Shown: in pieces, positions 52,075 to 61,682 of the stretch
Numbering within the stretch: the first letter of the stretch is position 1
Layout: the number at the start of each line of letters is the position of its first letter
Assembly (NCBI GenBank): GCA_965660165.1
Contig: CBFHYU010000008.1
Location: 1 to 64,000, forward strand
From: WTJO01 sp965660165
GTDB taxonomy: Bacteria > Pseudomonadota > Alphaproteobacteria > Puniceispirillales > Puniceispirillaceae
Length of the DNA stretch: 64,000 nt
Direction: 5' to 3'
The notes under the pieces: model-generated
Databases searched by the model: none
What the model was told of the DNA's origin: nothing
Seen by the model: the letters and a program-made list of their open reading frames with translations, nothing else
Translations under genes and position numbers: made by a program

Positions 52075-52881
52075 CTAGGCTTTGGCGTCACGCAATAATT
52101 TTAGCAATGGCATATGTAGCCCTGCATTAGCCGCCACCACATCGCCAGAACGCAACATCGTATCACGCGAAGAAAAGTCAGAAACAAATCCGCCTGCTTC
52201 TTTTACAAGCAAAATGCCAGCAGCAATATCCCAGATTTTCAGGCCACGTTCCCAATAGCCATCAAAACGGCCTGCCGCCACAAAGGCCAGATCAAGCGAG
52301 GCTGCGCCAAAGCGTCTAACCCCTGATGATGCTTGCATCACTGCATTTAATTCTCTTAGGAACAGGGCGTCACTCTCTGCTGTGCCACGCTCTAGAAAGG
52401 GAATTCCTGTGGCAAATAGCCCGTCAGCCAACTTCCTGCGGCCAGAGCTTCTAATCCGCCTATTATTCAGAAATGCGCCTTGCCCTGCTTCCGCAAAGTA
52501 AAATTCATTACGGCAGGGGTCGTAAATTGAACTGGCTATCAGCCGATCTTCTTTCATCACCGCTATTGAAATTGCAAAATGCGGAATTCCATGCAAAAAA
52601 TTAGTTGTGCCATCAATGGGATCAATAATCCATGTTGGCGCACCAGCATCACCCTCAATAGTGCCTGCTTCTTCCATAATAAAGCCCCAGCCAGGACGTG
52701 CTTTTTCCAGCTCTTCTCGCAGAATTTTCTCTGCTGTAATATCTGCCTGAGATACGAAATCAGCCGCACCTTTGCGGCTTACTTGTAGATTTTCCACCTC
52801 GCCGAAATCGCGCATCATCCGTCTAGATGCCGCAAGAGATGCTTTATTCATTACCGAGATAAGTGCTGAACGAGGGGCCAT
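52075..52881 (-). CDS. suhB: Inositol-1-monophosphatase family SuhB
   Basis: A 268-aa phosphatase. The metal-binding WIIDPIDGTTNFLHGIPHFA and the C-terminal GAASLDLAFVAAGRFDGYWE are intact. In bacteria SuhB can also act in ribosomal RNA transcription. Length is normal. It follows efp by 8 bp and is cotranscribed with it. Confidence 0.93.
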   Translation of the reverse strand: MAPRSALISVMNKASLAASRRMMRDFGEVENLQVSRKGAADFVSQADITAEKILREELEKARPGWGFIMEEAGTIEGDAGAPTWIIDPIDGTTNFLHGIPHFAISIAVMKEDRLIASSIYDPCRNEFYFAEAGQGAFLNNRRIRSSGRRKLADGLFATGIPFLERGTAESDALFLRELNAVMQASSGVRRFGAASLDLAFVAAGRFDGYWERGLKIWDIAAGILLVKEAGGFVSDFSSRDTMLRSGDVVAANAGLHMPLLKLLRDAKA

Positions 52882-52889
52882 AATCTTAT

Positions 52890-53456
52890 CTAATCCTTTG
52901 CGCGTTCAACATAGCTGGCATCTTCTGTTTTCACGACAATCCGTGTGCCAGCTTCAATATGCGGTGGTACCATAATACGTACCCCATTATCTGCCATAGC
53001 AGGCTTATAAGATGATGACGCTGTTTGGCCTTTTACAACTGCATCAGCCTCAACCACTGTAACCACCACCTGATCTGGCAGGCTAACCGAAATCGGCTCG
53101 CCTTCATGGCTTTGCAAGGTAACTGTCATGCCATCCTGCAGAAATGCAGCTTGCTCGCCAACCATCTCGGCATTTATGGCGATTTGCTCAAAGGTTTCAG
53201 AATGCATGAAAATCAGATTTGTACCCTCTTCATAAAGATAGGTGCACTCTGCTTCATCTAGAATTACGCGCTCAACTGATTCAGTTGCTCTGAAGCGTTC
53301 ATTTAGCTTTGTGCCATCTCTGATATCACGCAGTTCAATCTGGGCAAATGCCCCCCCTTTGCCAGGTTTGACATGGCTTGTTTTCACAGCAACCCAAAGC
53401 CGTGATTTATGCTCAATCACATTGCCTGGACGAATAGCGTTTCCATTTAATTTCAT
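52890..53456 (-). CDS. efp: Translation elongation factor P
   Basis: A 188-aa EF-P with three OB/KOW-type domains. The loop residue that is lysylated in E. coli is near the KPGKGGAFAQIELRD segment, and the lysine is kept. It rescues ribosomes at polyproline stretches. It lies between gap and suhB. Confidence 0.95.
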   Translation of the reverse strand: MKLNGNAIRPGNVIEHKSRLWVAVKTSHVKPGKGGAFAQIELRDIRDGTKLNERFRATESVERVILDEAECTYLYEEGTNLIFMHSETFEQIAINAEMVGEQAAFLQDGMTVTLQSHEGEPISVSLPDQVVVTVVEADAVVKGQTASSSYKPAMADNGVRIMVPPHIEAGTRIVVKTEDASYVERAKD

Positions 53457-53564
53457 CTGTCTATTGCTCCTTATGTGCTGCTAGCAAAAGATAAAGCTGT
53501 CTCTGCGAAGCCTTCATGCCGCAGATTATGCAAAAGGTCAATGATTTCAGCTATTTTTTGCGAG

Positions 53565-54572
53565 CTATAGCCTGTTCATATAGATAGCTGTATCAAGCAT
53601 CCTGTTTGCAAAGCCCCATTCATTATCATACCACCCCATGATCCGAACAAATTTTTCTTCTTGAACTTGGGTTTGTGTCAAATCAGCGACACATGAATGG
53701 CTATCATGATTAAAATCAACAGATACAAGAGGCAATCTGTTACATCTCATCACGCCCTTCATCGCGCCATTCGCCGCTGCTTCAAGAGCCGCATTGACGC
53801 TATCAATAGAACAGCGATTGCGGGCATAGAAATGGAAATCAACCACTGACACATTTTCAGTTGGCACCCGCACAGCCGAACCATCAAGCCTGCCTGCAAG
53901 TTCAGGTAGCACCAACCCCACTGCGCGCGCTGCCCCTGTTGTGGTTGGCACAATCGAGCGCGCGCCAGACCTAGCGCGGCGTAAATCTTTGTGCGAATTA
54001 TCCAAAATATTCTGGTCACCTGTATAGGCATGAATAGTCGTCATATTGCCAGAAATAATGCCAAAGGCTTCATTCATTATTTTTGCCATTGGCGCAAGAC
54101 AATTTGTTGTGCAAGATGCGTTTGATACAATCAGATGATCTGCTGTCATCTTATCATGATTGACCCCATAAACCACTGTGTGATCTGCCCCAGAGGCAGG
54201 TGCAGATATCAGCACTTTTTTTGCGCCAGCATCAAGATGGGTGGCAGATTTATCACGGCTGTTAAATTTGCCTGAACATTCTAGCACAATATCAACACCA
54301 AGCTCGGCATGAGGCAGATTTTCGGGATTGCGCTCATGGGTGAGTTTGATAGGCGCGCCAATACCAATATCAAGCGTTTCATCGCTCAAAGTGATTGAAT
54401 TTTTGAATTTGCCATGTGTTGAATCAAATTCAAGCAAATGTGCCATAACATCTGCAGAACCAGGTGAATTTATAGAGACGACCTCAATATCATCATGGTT
54501 ATTTTCTGCCACTGCTCTCAGCACTAAGCGTCCGATACGACCAAACCCGTTAATTGCAATGCGTGTTGTCAT
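53565..54572 (-). CDS. gap: Glyceraldehyde-3-phosphate dehydrogenase
   Basis: A 335-aa GAPDH. The catalytic cysteine is C154 in SASCTTNCLAP. GFGRIGRLVL is the nucleotide-binding start and YDNEWGFANRM the C-terminal signature. The residue that is normally aspartate in the NAD-specific INDxx motif is serine here (S36 in VVSINSPGS), which may widen use to NADP. It lies 51 bp downstream of tkt. pgk, usually next, is missing. Confidence 0.95.
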   Translation of the reverse strand: MTTRIAINGFGRIGRLVLRAVAENNHDDIEVVSINSPGSADVMAHLLEFDSTHGKFKNSITLSDETLDIGIGAPIKLTHERNPENLPHAELGVDIVLECSGKFNSRDKSATHLDAGAKKVLISAPASGADHTVVYGVNHDKMTADHLIVSNASCTTNCLAPMAKIMNEAFGIISGNMTTIHAYTGDQNILDNSHKDLRRARSGARSIVPTTTGAARAVGLVLPELAGRLDGSAVRVPTENVSVVDFHFYARNRCSIDSVNAALEAAANGAMKGVMRCNRLPLVSVDFNHDSHSCVADLTQTQVQEEKFVRIMGWYDNEWGFANRMLDTAIYMNRL

Positions 54573-54623
54573 ATATCTCTCTCTTACCGTTTGATAATGC
54601 CAAAATTGAGGGGGCGCAACAGA

Positions 54624-56624
54624 CTAGCGTGCCGCATCAATAATAGCGTCTGCTGTAATGCCAAAATGGGTGTAAAGGTCTGATGCTGGCGCTGAGGCAC
54701 CAAAGCTGGACATGCCAATAAATGTGCCGCGTCCACCTGTTAGCTGATGCCAGCCCATTTCAATCCCAGCTTCGATGATGACAAGCTTGGTGTCTGTGCC
54801 AAGCAGGCTGTCAATATAGCTCTGGCTTTGGGTAAGCAGAATATCTAGCGCAGGCACAGATACTAGCCGTGTTGACTTGCCCATTGCCTCAAGCTGTTGT
54901 TGTGCGTCATGCGCAATCGCTACCTCTGAGCCTGTTGCTATAAGCGTAATTTCAGCATCACCACCTGACTCTGGCGTTAAAATATAGCCGCCCTTTGCAG
55001 AGTTTAACGGCGCGACATTTTCGCCTAGCCGCAATTGCGGAAGCCCCTGACGCGATAGTGCCAGAACAGATGGCCCTGTTTGATTATCAAGCGCTAATTG
55101 CCAGCATTCTGCTGTTTCTACCACATCACATGGGCGGAATACTGTAAGGTTCGGTATAGCCCGCAACGCAGCAAGATGTTCTACGGGTTGATGCGTAGGG
55201 CCATCTTCGCCTAGTCCGATTGAATCATGTGTCATCACATAAATAACCCGTTGTCCCATCAGCGCAGATAGTCTGATTGAGGGGCGGCAATAATCTGTAA
55301 ATACCAAAAACGTGCCGCCATACGGAATAATGCCGCCATGAAGCGCAATCCCGTTCATCGCAGCCGCCATGCCATGCTCACGCACACCATAAAAAATATA
55401 GTTGCCTGAATAATTATCTGCAGAAAATCCGTTCTGGCTATCTGCCTTTGTGTTGTTTGAGCCTGTCAAATCAGCCGAACCACCCATCAAATTAGGCACG
55501 GTTTGAACGAGATGATTGATTGTCATTTGGCTCGCTACACGACTAGCTACTTTCACAGGCTCTGCGGCCAACGTCGCTTTCATTGTGCTAATTGCCTCAG
55601 CTACTTTGTCAGATATGTCAGCTGCCAGCATTTCGGTGAATTGGGCGGCAAGAGGGCTTGCCGTCAGACGTGCCTGCCATGCCTGATAATCAGCAGCGCC
55701 TCTATTGCCAGCAACGTGCCAATCATCTGTGATGTGCTGAGGGATTTCAAATGGGGGATATGGCCAGCCTAGCGCCTGTCTTGTGGCGGCTATTTCATCA
55801 TCTCCTAAGGGTGCGCCATGAGCCTTTGATGTGCCAGCTTTGGCTGGAGAGCCTTTGCCAATAATCGTTTTGCACTTTACCAATGTTGGGCGAGCTAGAT
55901 CAGATTTTGCTGTCTGGATAGCGCTATCTATGGCGTCCATATCATGCCCATCGCACTCAAGCACCTGCCAGCCTGCCGATTCAAACCGCAAGCGTGTATT
56001 TTCTGAGACAGACAGATCAGTAGGCCCATCAATCGAAATGCCATTATCATCAAATAGCACAATCAGATGCCCTAACCTTAAATGGCCTGCCAAAGAGATA
56101 GCTTCCTGAGAGATGCCTTCCATCAGACAGCCATCGCCTGCCATAACATAGGTGAAATGAGATACTAGCTCATCGCCAAAGCGTGCATTAAGATGACGTT
56201 CTGCGATGGCCATGCCAACTGCATTTGCAATGCCTTGACCCAATGGCCCTGTGGTTGTTTCAATCCCTGCCGCATGGCCAAATTCTGGATGGCCAGCGGT
56301 TTTTGCGCCAAGCTGTCTGAACTGGCGCAAATCATCAAGCGTCATATCCTGATAGCCTGTTAGATGCAATAATGCATAAATCAGCATCGAGCCATGACCA
56401 GCAGATAGAATAAATCTGTCTCTGTCAGGCCAGTTAGGGCGGCTCGGATCAAATTTAAGATGGCGGGCAAATAGCACTGTTGCGACATCTGCAAACCCCA
56501 TTGGTGCGCCCGGATGTCCAGAATTTGCTGCCTGAACCGCATCCATTGAAAGCGCTCTGATGGCATTTGCCATATCAGGGGTGACAGGTGCAGGTGAAGC
56601 AAGCGGCGGCAAAGAAAAAGTCAT
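54624..56624 (-). CDS. tkt: Transketolase
   Basis: A 666-aa thiamine-diphosphate enzyme. The ThDP motif is GDGCLMEGISQEAISLAGHLRLGHLIVLFDDN. The middle and C-terminal parts hold HDSIGLGEDGPTHQPVEHL, typical of bacterial Tkt. Length is normal. It is the first gene of a four-gene carbon-metabolism and translation run (tkt-gap-efp-suhB). Confidence 0.95.
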   Translation of the reverse strand: MTFSLPPLASPAPVTPDMANAIRALSMDAVQAANSGHPGAPMGFADVATVLFARHLKFDPSRPNWPDRDRFILSAGHGSMLIYALLHLTGYQDMTLDDLRQFRQLGAKTAGHPEFGHAAGIETTTGPLGQGIANAVGMAIAERHLNARFGDELVSHFTYVMAGDGCLMEGISQEAISLAGHLRLGHLIVLFDDNGISIDGPTDLSVSENTRLRFESAGWQVLECDGHDMDAIDSAIQTAKSDLARPTLVKCKTIIGKGSPAKAGTSKAHGAPLGDDEIAATRQALGWPYPPFEIPQHITDDWHVAGNRGAADYQAWQARLTASPLAAQFTEMLAADISDKVAEAISTMKATLAAEPVKVASRVASQMTINHLVQTVPNLMGGSADLTGSNNTKADSQNGFSADNYSGNYIFYGVREHGMAAAMNGIALHGGIIPYGGTFLVFTDYCRPSIRLSALMGQRVIYVMTHDSIGLGEDGPTHQPVEHLAALRAIPNLTVFRPCDVVETAECWQLALDNQTGPSVLALSRQGLPQLRLGENVAPLNSAKGGYILTPESGGDAEITLIATGSEVAIAHDAQQQLEAMGKSTRLVSVPALDILLTQSQSYIDSLLGTDTKLVIIEAGIEMGWHQLTGGRGTFIGMSSFGASAPASDLYTHFGITADAIIDAAR

Positions 56625-57094
56625 CTTGGTATCCTAAAACTCTATTCTGATAAAGGCAGGTCGTATGTCTAAAAAACTCATACCATAAATCTGTCTGGGT
56701 TAATAACCCAATAACATGATTGAGCTTGTGTTACATTGGTATTAGATGCCGCGAACAATGCCAATCTTCTGCTGATTCGTCAATCTCATCATGGTCGAAA
56801 TCAGGCGGATAGCAAAAAGCTGGTTGGTTATCCAAAAAAACATAACTGATGGGCTGAGATGGTGAAACTGTTGAATTAAAAGGAATGATAGCTTGTTGTT
56901 TAGATATAAGATTGCACAGCAAGCTGTTGTGCATCTTGTTTTTTTTTCTTAAATGACGCAGTCTTCGGATTAGAGATGGCTATGTTAATTGCCCTATTAG
57001 CATATGTCATATCACAGCCATGATCTGATAGTAAATTGCGCAGGCTTGCTGGACGCAGATCATGTCAAATAGCAGAGGATAAGGTGGGTTTTTC
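56625..57094. other. 470-bp spacer between tkt and DUF4164
   Basis: This spacer holds the promoters for tkt and the zapA unit. A 67-aa open frame (56731-56934, minus) has no ribosome site and no family resemblance and is not called. Nothing else is seen. Confidence 0.35.
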
Positions 57095-57358
57095 ATGAGC
57101 CAGACCGCTAAGATGAACGAATCTATCGAACATGCCTTTCAGGCATTACAAACAGCATTGGTATCATTAGAAAAAACTGTCTCTGAGCGGGCTGAAACAA
57201 TCAATGCTGGGTCATCTCAAGATGCGGCGCCTGCCGCAATTGCCCTGTCTGTTGAGGATAAGCAGGCTGTTCGGGATGAGCTTAACCGCTTGAAATCACT
57301 TGTAAGCGAGGCGAGCGGCCTTATTTTGTCATCGCAAAATGGCAGAGGCGAAGGCTAG
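57095..57358 (+). CDS. DUF4164-like coiled-coil protein upstream of zapA
   Basis: An 87-aa protein with heptads (ALQTALVSLEKTVSERAET, DELNRLKSLVSEASGLI). It matches the small coiled-coil family often found before zapA in alphaproteobacteria. It may take part in cell division with ZapA, but this is context only. The next gene starts 11 bp later. Confidence 0.78.
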   Translation: MSQTAKMNESIEHAFQALQTALVSLEKTVSERAETINAGSSQDAAPAAIALSVEDKQAVRDELNRLKSLVSEASGLILSSQNGRGEG

Positions 57359-57369
57359 GAAATCTAATC

Positions 57370-57687
57370 ATGGCACAATCTGTTGTAACCGTAACATTAA
57401 ATGGACAATCCTATCAGATGGGATGTGATGAAGGTAGCGAGTCTCATATTCTTACGCTCGCAGCAGAAATTGATTCTCGACTTCAGACGTTAAAAGAACA
57501 GGCAGGTCACGTGCCAGAAAGCTGGTTGCTGGCAGTGGTCTCAATAATGATGGCAGACGAGCTGGCAAGCGCCCAACCGCACTCTGACCAGCCAACCCCA
57601 CCGCTTATTGACACTGATTCGATCGCACAGCAAATAGAACAGGCAGCAATGCGGATCAATACAATCACAGCAACACTTGCGAAATAA
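57370..57687 (+). CDS. zapA: Cell division protein ZapA
   Basis: A 105-aa FtsZ-ring stabiliser. VTVTLNGQSYQMGCDEG is the N-terminal ZapA pattern, followed by IDSRLQTLKEQA and a C-terminal helix of the coiled-coil dimer. Length matches the family. Gene order zapA - 6S RNA - 5-FTHF cyclo-ligase is conserved across Proteobacteria. Confidence 0.92.
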   Translation: MAQSVVTVTLNGQSYQMGCDEGSESHILTLAAEIDSRLQTLKEQAGHVPESWLLAVVSIMMADELASAQPHSDQPTPPLIDTDSIAQQIEQAAMRINTITATLAK

Positions 57688-57711
57688 CGCAGTTTCACTT
57701 AGAAGTCAGAG

Positions 57712-57874
57712 GTGATGATAGCTGGCGAGTGCGTCAGGTCTTTCAATCCCTGGGACCATAATCTTCTGTAGGGAGCTACCTCTGATAAAGCTGAGGTTTT
57801 ATTATTGCGGCGCCCACCTGTTTAACAGGTCACAGAGGATGAAACATACCAACGGCTAGGCTGGCTATCATCGC
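57712..57874 (+). ncRNA. ssrS: 6S RNA
   Basis: The spacer between zapA and the 5-FTHF cyclo-ligase is the usual place of 6S RNA. A closing stem pairs GATGATAGC (57714-57722) with GCTATCATC (57864-57872), about 160 nt long. Conserved bits TCAATCCCTGGGACC and TAGGGAGCTACCTC occur within, as expected for alphaproteobacterial 6S RNA. It binds sigma-70 polymerase in stationary phase. Ends are estimated. Confidence 0.78.
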
Positions 57875-57979
57875 TATGGGCATCACTAAGGGCATCGCAT
57901 AAGGGCATTAGGTTTGCGATATTATAACGGGCATCCCCTAATCGCTTGAAAAATTCATAAGCAAAAAGCAAGTTAATAT

Positions 57980-58594
57980 ATGAGCGCTGACACCGCAGAT
58001 ATAATCACCAGAAAAGCTGATGCACGGCGCAAATTTGCGACCATAAGAGCAAATGCGCATAGCACGCAGATTGATGCAGCTGACAGGCTATCTGCCCAGC
58101 TAACCCCCCTTTTGACAGGCTTGCCAGAGGTGTTTTTCGCAGGACAAATCATTGCGGGCTTCTGGCCATATCGTTCTGAGATTGATTGTAGAGCGGTGTT
58201 GGCAAAATGCAGGGATTTCGGCATGATAACGGCGTTGCCAATAACAGGCGATGATGCGACCCCGCTTAGCTTTGGGGTATTTTCTGGAAATGAGCATGAG
58301 CTGATTGCAGGCAGGTTTGGTATTGCAGAACCACCTGCCCACGCTAGGCTAGTCACGCCAGATATTATTTTGTCGCCGCTTTTGGCATGTGACGTGCGGG
58401 GATATAGGCTTGGCTATGGCGGCGGATTTTATGACAGAACAATAGCTGGCCTGAAAGAAGCGCAACATAGCGTGTATGTTATCGGGGTCGGGTATGATGC
58501 ACAATACGTCCAGTCTGTTCCGATAGATGAGTTCGACCAGCCGCTTGACGGGTTATTAACACCGTCTCAATTTATTCACTTCGACAAAGGATAA
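57980..58594 (+). CDS. 5-formyltetrahydrofolate cyclo-ligase
   Basis: A 204-aa enzyme that turns 5-formyl-THF into methenyl-THF. The signature GYRLGYGGGFYDRTI and LSPLLACDVRGYR are present. It is placed immediately after 6S RNA, as in most Proteobacteria. The next gene follows after 4 bp. Confidence 0.93.
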   Translation: MSADTADIITRKADARRKFATIRANAHSTQIDAADRLSAQLTPLLTGLPEVFFAGQIIAGFWPYRSEIDCRAVLAKCRDFGMITALPITGDDATPLSFGVFSGNEHELIAGRFGIAEPPAHARLVTPDIILSPLLACDVRGYRLGYGGGFYDRTIAGLKEAQHSVYVIGVGYDAQYVQSVPIDEFDQPLDGLLTPSQFIHFDKG

Positions 58595-58598
58595 CGGA

Positions 58599-59453
58599 AT
58601 GACGCAACAGGCGATGATGCAGGCGATTGGCAAAAAAGCTGAGACAGATTATCGGATTTTGTTTCTAGGAGATATTGTAGGCCGTGCGGCACGAAATGCG
58701 GTTGGCGCGCAGCTAGCCGAAATTAAATCGCACTACACCATAGATGCAGCAATTGTGAATTGCGAGAATGCCGCAGGCGGATTTGGCGTTACCCCTGATA
58801 TTTGCGACAGGCTGTTCGAGGCAGGATGTGATGTGCTGACCACTGGCAATCATGTGTTTGATAAGGGGGAAATCTCACCCTATATCGGGCGCGAGACACG
58901 TCTTATCAGACCGCTGAATATGGGCGCAGAATATCCTGGTGCAGGCTATGTCATTATACAGTGTGCGGGCGGAATGCGGCTAGCGGTTGTAAATGTGATG
59001 TGCAATCTGTTTATGGCAGAAAATGCAAATGCCTTTATGACGATGAAACAGCTCATGCAGAAGCTGGCGCTTGGCGAGAATGCAGATGTGATTGTAGTAG
59101 ATGTGCATGGTGAGGCAACTTCTGAGAAAACAGCTATGGGGCATTTTCTGGATGGGCAGGTAAGTCTGGTTGTGGGTACCCATACTCATGTGCCAACAGC
59201 AGATCATAGAATTCTGCTGGCGGGTACAGCCTATCTTACAGATGCTGGCATGTGCGGAAATTATGACTCTGTGATTGGCATGGATAAGCTGGCTGCAACT
59301 TCGCGCTTTACAGGTGAGCGCAAAGGCAGCCTGTCTGTGGCCTCAGGCGAGCCTACTATCTGCGGGTTGGTGGTTGATGTTTCACAGCAAACAGGGCTGG
59401 CAAGCGCAATCTATCCTTTCCGCAAAGATGGTGCGCTTAGCCCTGCTGGCTAG
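58599..59453 (+). CDS. TIGR00282 metallophosphoesterase (YmdB-like)
   Basis: A 284-aa calcineurin-like phosphodiesterase. Metal ligands appear in FLGDIVGRAARNAV, NCENAAGGFG, TTGNHVFDK, DVHGEATSEK and GTHTHVPTADH. YmdB cleaves 2',3'-cyclic nucleotides in Bacillus, and the role here is inferred from that. It starts 5 bp after the cyclo-ligase. Confidence 0.9.
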   Translation: MTQQAMMQAIGKKAETDYRILFLGDIVGRAARNAVGAQLAEIKSHYTIDAAIVNCENAAGGFGVTPDICDRLFEAGCDVLTTGNHVFDKGEISPYIGRETRLIRPLNMGAEYPGAGYVIIQCAGGMRLAVVNVMCNLFMAENANAFMTMKQLMQKLALGENADVIVVDVHGEATSEKTAMGHFLDGQVSLVVGTHTHVPTADHRILLAGTAYLTDAGMCGNYDSVIGMDKLAATSRFTGERKGSLSVASGEPTICGLVVDVSQQTGLASAIYPFRKDGALSPAG

Positions 59454-59606
59454 CACTTACCAAGATAGATAAAGCGGGTATATTTTATGCTGGTATGCAG
59501 CGGTGCAAGCCGTTATGCTGGGGCATATTTTTTCAGGTGATATGGCGATAGCGCTATTATTATCTCTAACCCATAACGAGAACAGGCAAAATAGCAGGAG
59601 TTCGGC

Positions 59607-60350
59607 ATGGCAGGCCATTCCAAATTCAAAAATATTCAGCATCGTAAGGGCGCTCAGGATAAAAAGCGTGCCAAGATTTTCACACGTCTTATCAAAGAGC
59701 TGGCAGTGGCCGCACGAGAGGGCACTGATGCAAATTCAAATCCGCGCTTGCGCACCGCATTGGCGGCGGCGCGCGCTGCAAATATGCCAAAAGACAATAT
59801 TGAACGTGTCCTGAAAAAGGCAGAAGGCGGTGAGGGTGAGCTTTATGAAGAAATCCGCTATGAAGGCTATGGTACTGGTGGTACAGCTTTCATTGTTGAA
59901 GCCTTGACAGATAACCGAAATAGAACGGCCTCTGAAGTGCGGGCGGCCTTTTCAAAATTCGGCGGCTCACTTGGCGAAACAGGGTCGGTCAGCTTTATGT
60001 TTGACAAGGTCGGGCAGATAAGCTTGAGCGCAGAAGCAGGTGATGCTGATAGCGTGTTTGAATCAGCCCTTGAAGCAGGTGCAGATAATGTTGAATCAGA
60101 TGAAACAGGCCATGTTATCACGACCGCACCTGAGGATTTTGCGGCCGCAAGAGAACAGATAGAAGATAGTTTTGGCGCGCCCGAAGATGCCCAAATTACA
60201 TGGGTACCTCAAAATACCATTGAGGTGAATGAAGATCAGGCAAAAACATTGTTGAAATTCATTGATGTGCTTGAAGATTGTGATGATGTGCAGAATATCT
60301 CGTTTAATTTTGAAATTTCAGACGAAATTATGGCGAAAATTGATGAATAA
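59607..60350 (+). CDS. yebC: YebC/PmpR transcriptional regulator
   Basis: A 247-aa YebC protein. It starts MAGHSKFKNIQHRKGAQDKKRAK and contains AREGTDANSNPRLRTALAAARAANMPKDNIERV, both diagnostic. It acts on DNA or on ribosomal translation of proline-rich stretches, depending on the member. It precedes ruvC, the usual order. Confidence 0.95.
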   Translation: MAGHSKFKNIQHRKGAQDKKRAKIFTRLIKELAVAAREGTDANSNPRLRTALAAARAANMPKDNIERVLKKAEGGEGELYEEIRYEGYGTGGTAFIVEALTDNRNRTASEVRAAFSKFGGSLGETGSVSFMFDKVGQISLSAEAGDADSVFESALEAGADNVESDETGHVITTAPEDFAAAREQIEDSFGAPEDAQITWVPQNTIEVNEDQAKTLLKFIDVLEDCDDVQNISFNFEISDEIMAKIDE

Positions 60351-60401
60351 TACTGGCGCCGAGATAGAATTTAACAGCGTTAGGGGGTAGGTCTGTTGCG
60401 G

Positions 60402-60971
60402 ATGCTTGGCATAGATCCTGGCTTGACAGCAACTGGTTGGGGCATTGTTTCGCTTGAACATCACAGGCTTATCTATCAGGCTCATGGGGTGATTAAAACA
60501 TCGCCTAGCCAGTCTGATCCACACCGTCTAAAATTGCTTGGTGATGGGCTGTTGGAGGTGATCTCGCGCTTTTCGCCTGAAACCGCTGCCATTGAAGATA
60601 TTTTCATGAATAATAATGCCCGTTCTGCCTTGCGGCTTGGGATGGCTCGTGGGGTGGCCATTTTTGCAACAGCACAGCATGACCTGCCTTTGATAGAAAT
60701 TTCAGCCCGCGCGGTAAAGCAATCTGTTGTTGGCAGTGGTTCTGCTGATAAAGCACAGATTGCCTATATGGTATCGCAGATTCTGGCAATCGAAATAGCG
60801 GCAGGTGATGGCGCTGATGCGTTGGCCATAGCAATTTCTGGTCTGCATGGCTCAGGTATCCCTCTGACTGATAAAACATCGAGAATAGTTGCTGCAAAAA
60901 AGGACAAATTTTCGGCAAACCCAGCACTGGCAAGCGCAATAGAAGCGGCGTTGGCAAAACAAAAGGACTAA
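60402..60971 (+). CDS. ruvC: Holliday junction resolvase RuvC
   Basis: About 189 aa. The N-terminal MLGIDPGLTATGWG supplies the first catalytic Asp, and AIEDIFMNNN the next acidic residue. The ATG at 60402 is preferred to a TTG six bases before. AGGGGGTAGG precedes both. It cuts Holliday junctions with RuvAB. Confidence 0.94.
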   Translation: MLGIDPGLTATGWGIVSLEHHRLIYQAHGVIKTSPSQSDPHRLKLLGDGLLEVISRFSPETAAIEDIFMNNNARSALRLGMARGVAIFATAQHDLPLIEISARAVKQSVVGSGSADKAQIAYMVSQILAIEIAAGDGADALAIAISGLHGSGIPLTDKTSRIVAAKKDKFSANPALASAIEAALAKQKD

Positions 60972-60979
60972 ACCTTAGT

Positions 60980-61615
60980 ATGATAGCATCTTTGACAGGC
61001 CGAATAATAAGCACAGATTTATCCTATGTTATTATTGATGTAGGCGGCGTTGGATATCTTGTGCATGGTACTGGCAGAATGATTGCTGCTCTGCCATCTG
61101 CCCCTGAAAGCTGCACCTTGTTGATTGAAATGGTAGTGCGTGAAGATGCCATTACCCTATATGGCTTTGTTCATGCTGAAGATAAGGATGCATTCAGGCT
61201 ACTTCAGACTGTTCAAGGCGTTGGCGCAAAGGCTGCCTTGTCTATCCTGAACACCCTCAGCCCGCAAGAGCTGGTTCAGGCAATCTTGGCCGCAGATAAA
61301 GCTATGGTCAGCCGTGCAGATGGTATTGGCCCCAAAATAGCCTTGCGCATAGTCAATGAGCTTGCCCAGAAAGTCGGTAATATCACACATGCGGGCGGGA
61401 CAAGCCTTGAGGGGGGTGTTCCATCAGGGACAGCCTTGCCAGATGCCCAAAACACAAGTTCGATAGTGGCTCAGGATGCGCTATCTGCCCTCGTTAATCT
61501 TGGTTATTCACGTTCAGAAGCCTTTGGGTCTGTTAGTAGCTGTCTTGCAGAATCGCCCGATATTGAATTGCCTGCCTTAATTCAGCTTGCGTTGAAAAAG
61601 ATGGGCAGAGATTGA
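60980..61615 (+). CDS. ruvA: Holliday junction DNA helicase subunit RuvA
   Basis: A 211-aa RuvA. MIASLTGRIISTDLSYVIIDVGGVGY is the first domain, then two HhH motifs (VQGVGAKAALSIL and ADGIGPKIALRIVNEL) and a C-terminal RuvB-binding domain. The gene starts 8 bp after ruvC. Confidence 0.95.
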   Translation: MIASLTGRIISTDLSYVIIDVGGVGYLVHGTGRMIAALPSAPESCTLLIEMVVREDAITLYGFVHAEDKDAFRLLQTVQGVGAKAALSILNTLSPQELVQAILAADKAMVSRADGIGPKIALRIVNELAQKVGNITHAGGTSLEGGVPSGTALPDAQNTSSIVAQDALSALVNLGYSRSEAFGSVSSCLAESPDIELPALIQLALKKMGRD

Positions 61616-61682
61616 ATTATTTGATGGGTCATGGTTTAACCTTTAAGATAGCTATATCTTGGCTGAAAAGGATGCCTGCTAC

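Noticed and set aside
56731..56934. 67-aa minus-strand frame between tkt and DUF4164
   Set aside because: No ribosome-binding site, no family resemblance, and it sits alone in a promoter-bearing spacer.
59454..59606. LexA/SOS box before yebC-ruvCAB
   Set aside because: GAAC and GTTC words occur, but not in the GTTC-N7-GTTC spacing of alphaproteobacterial SOS boxes.
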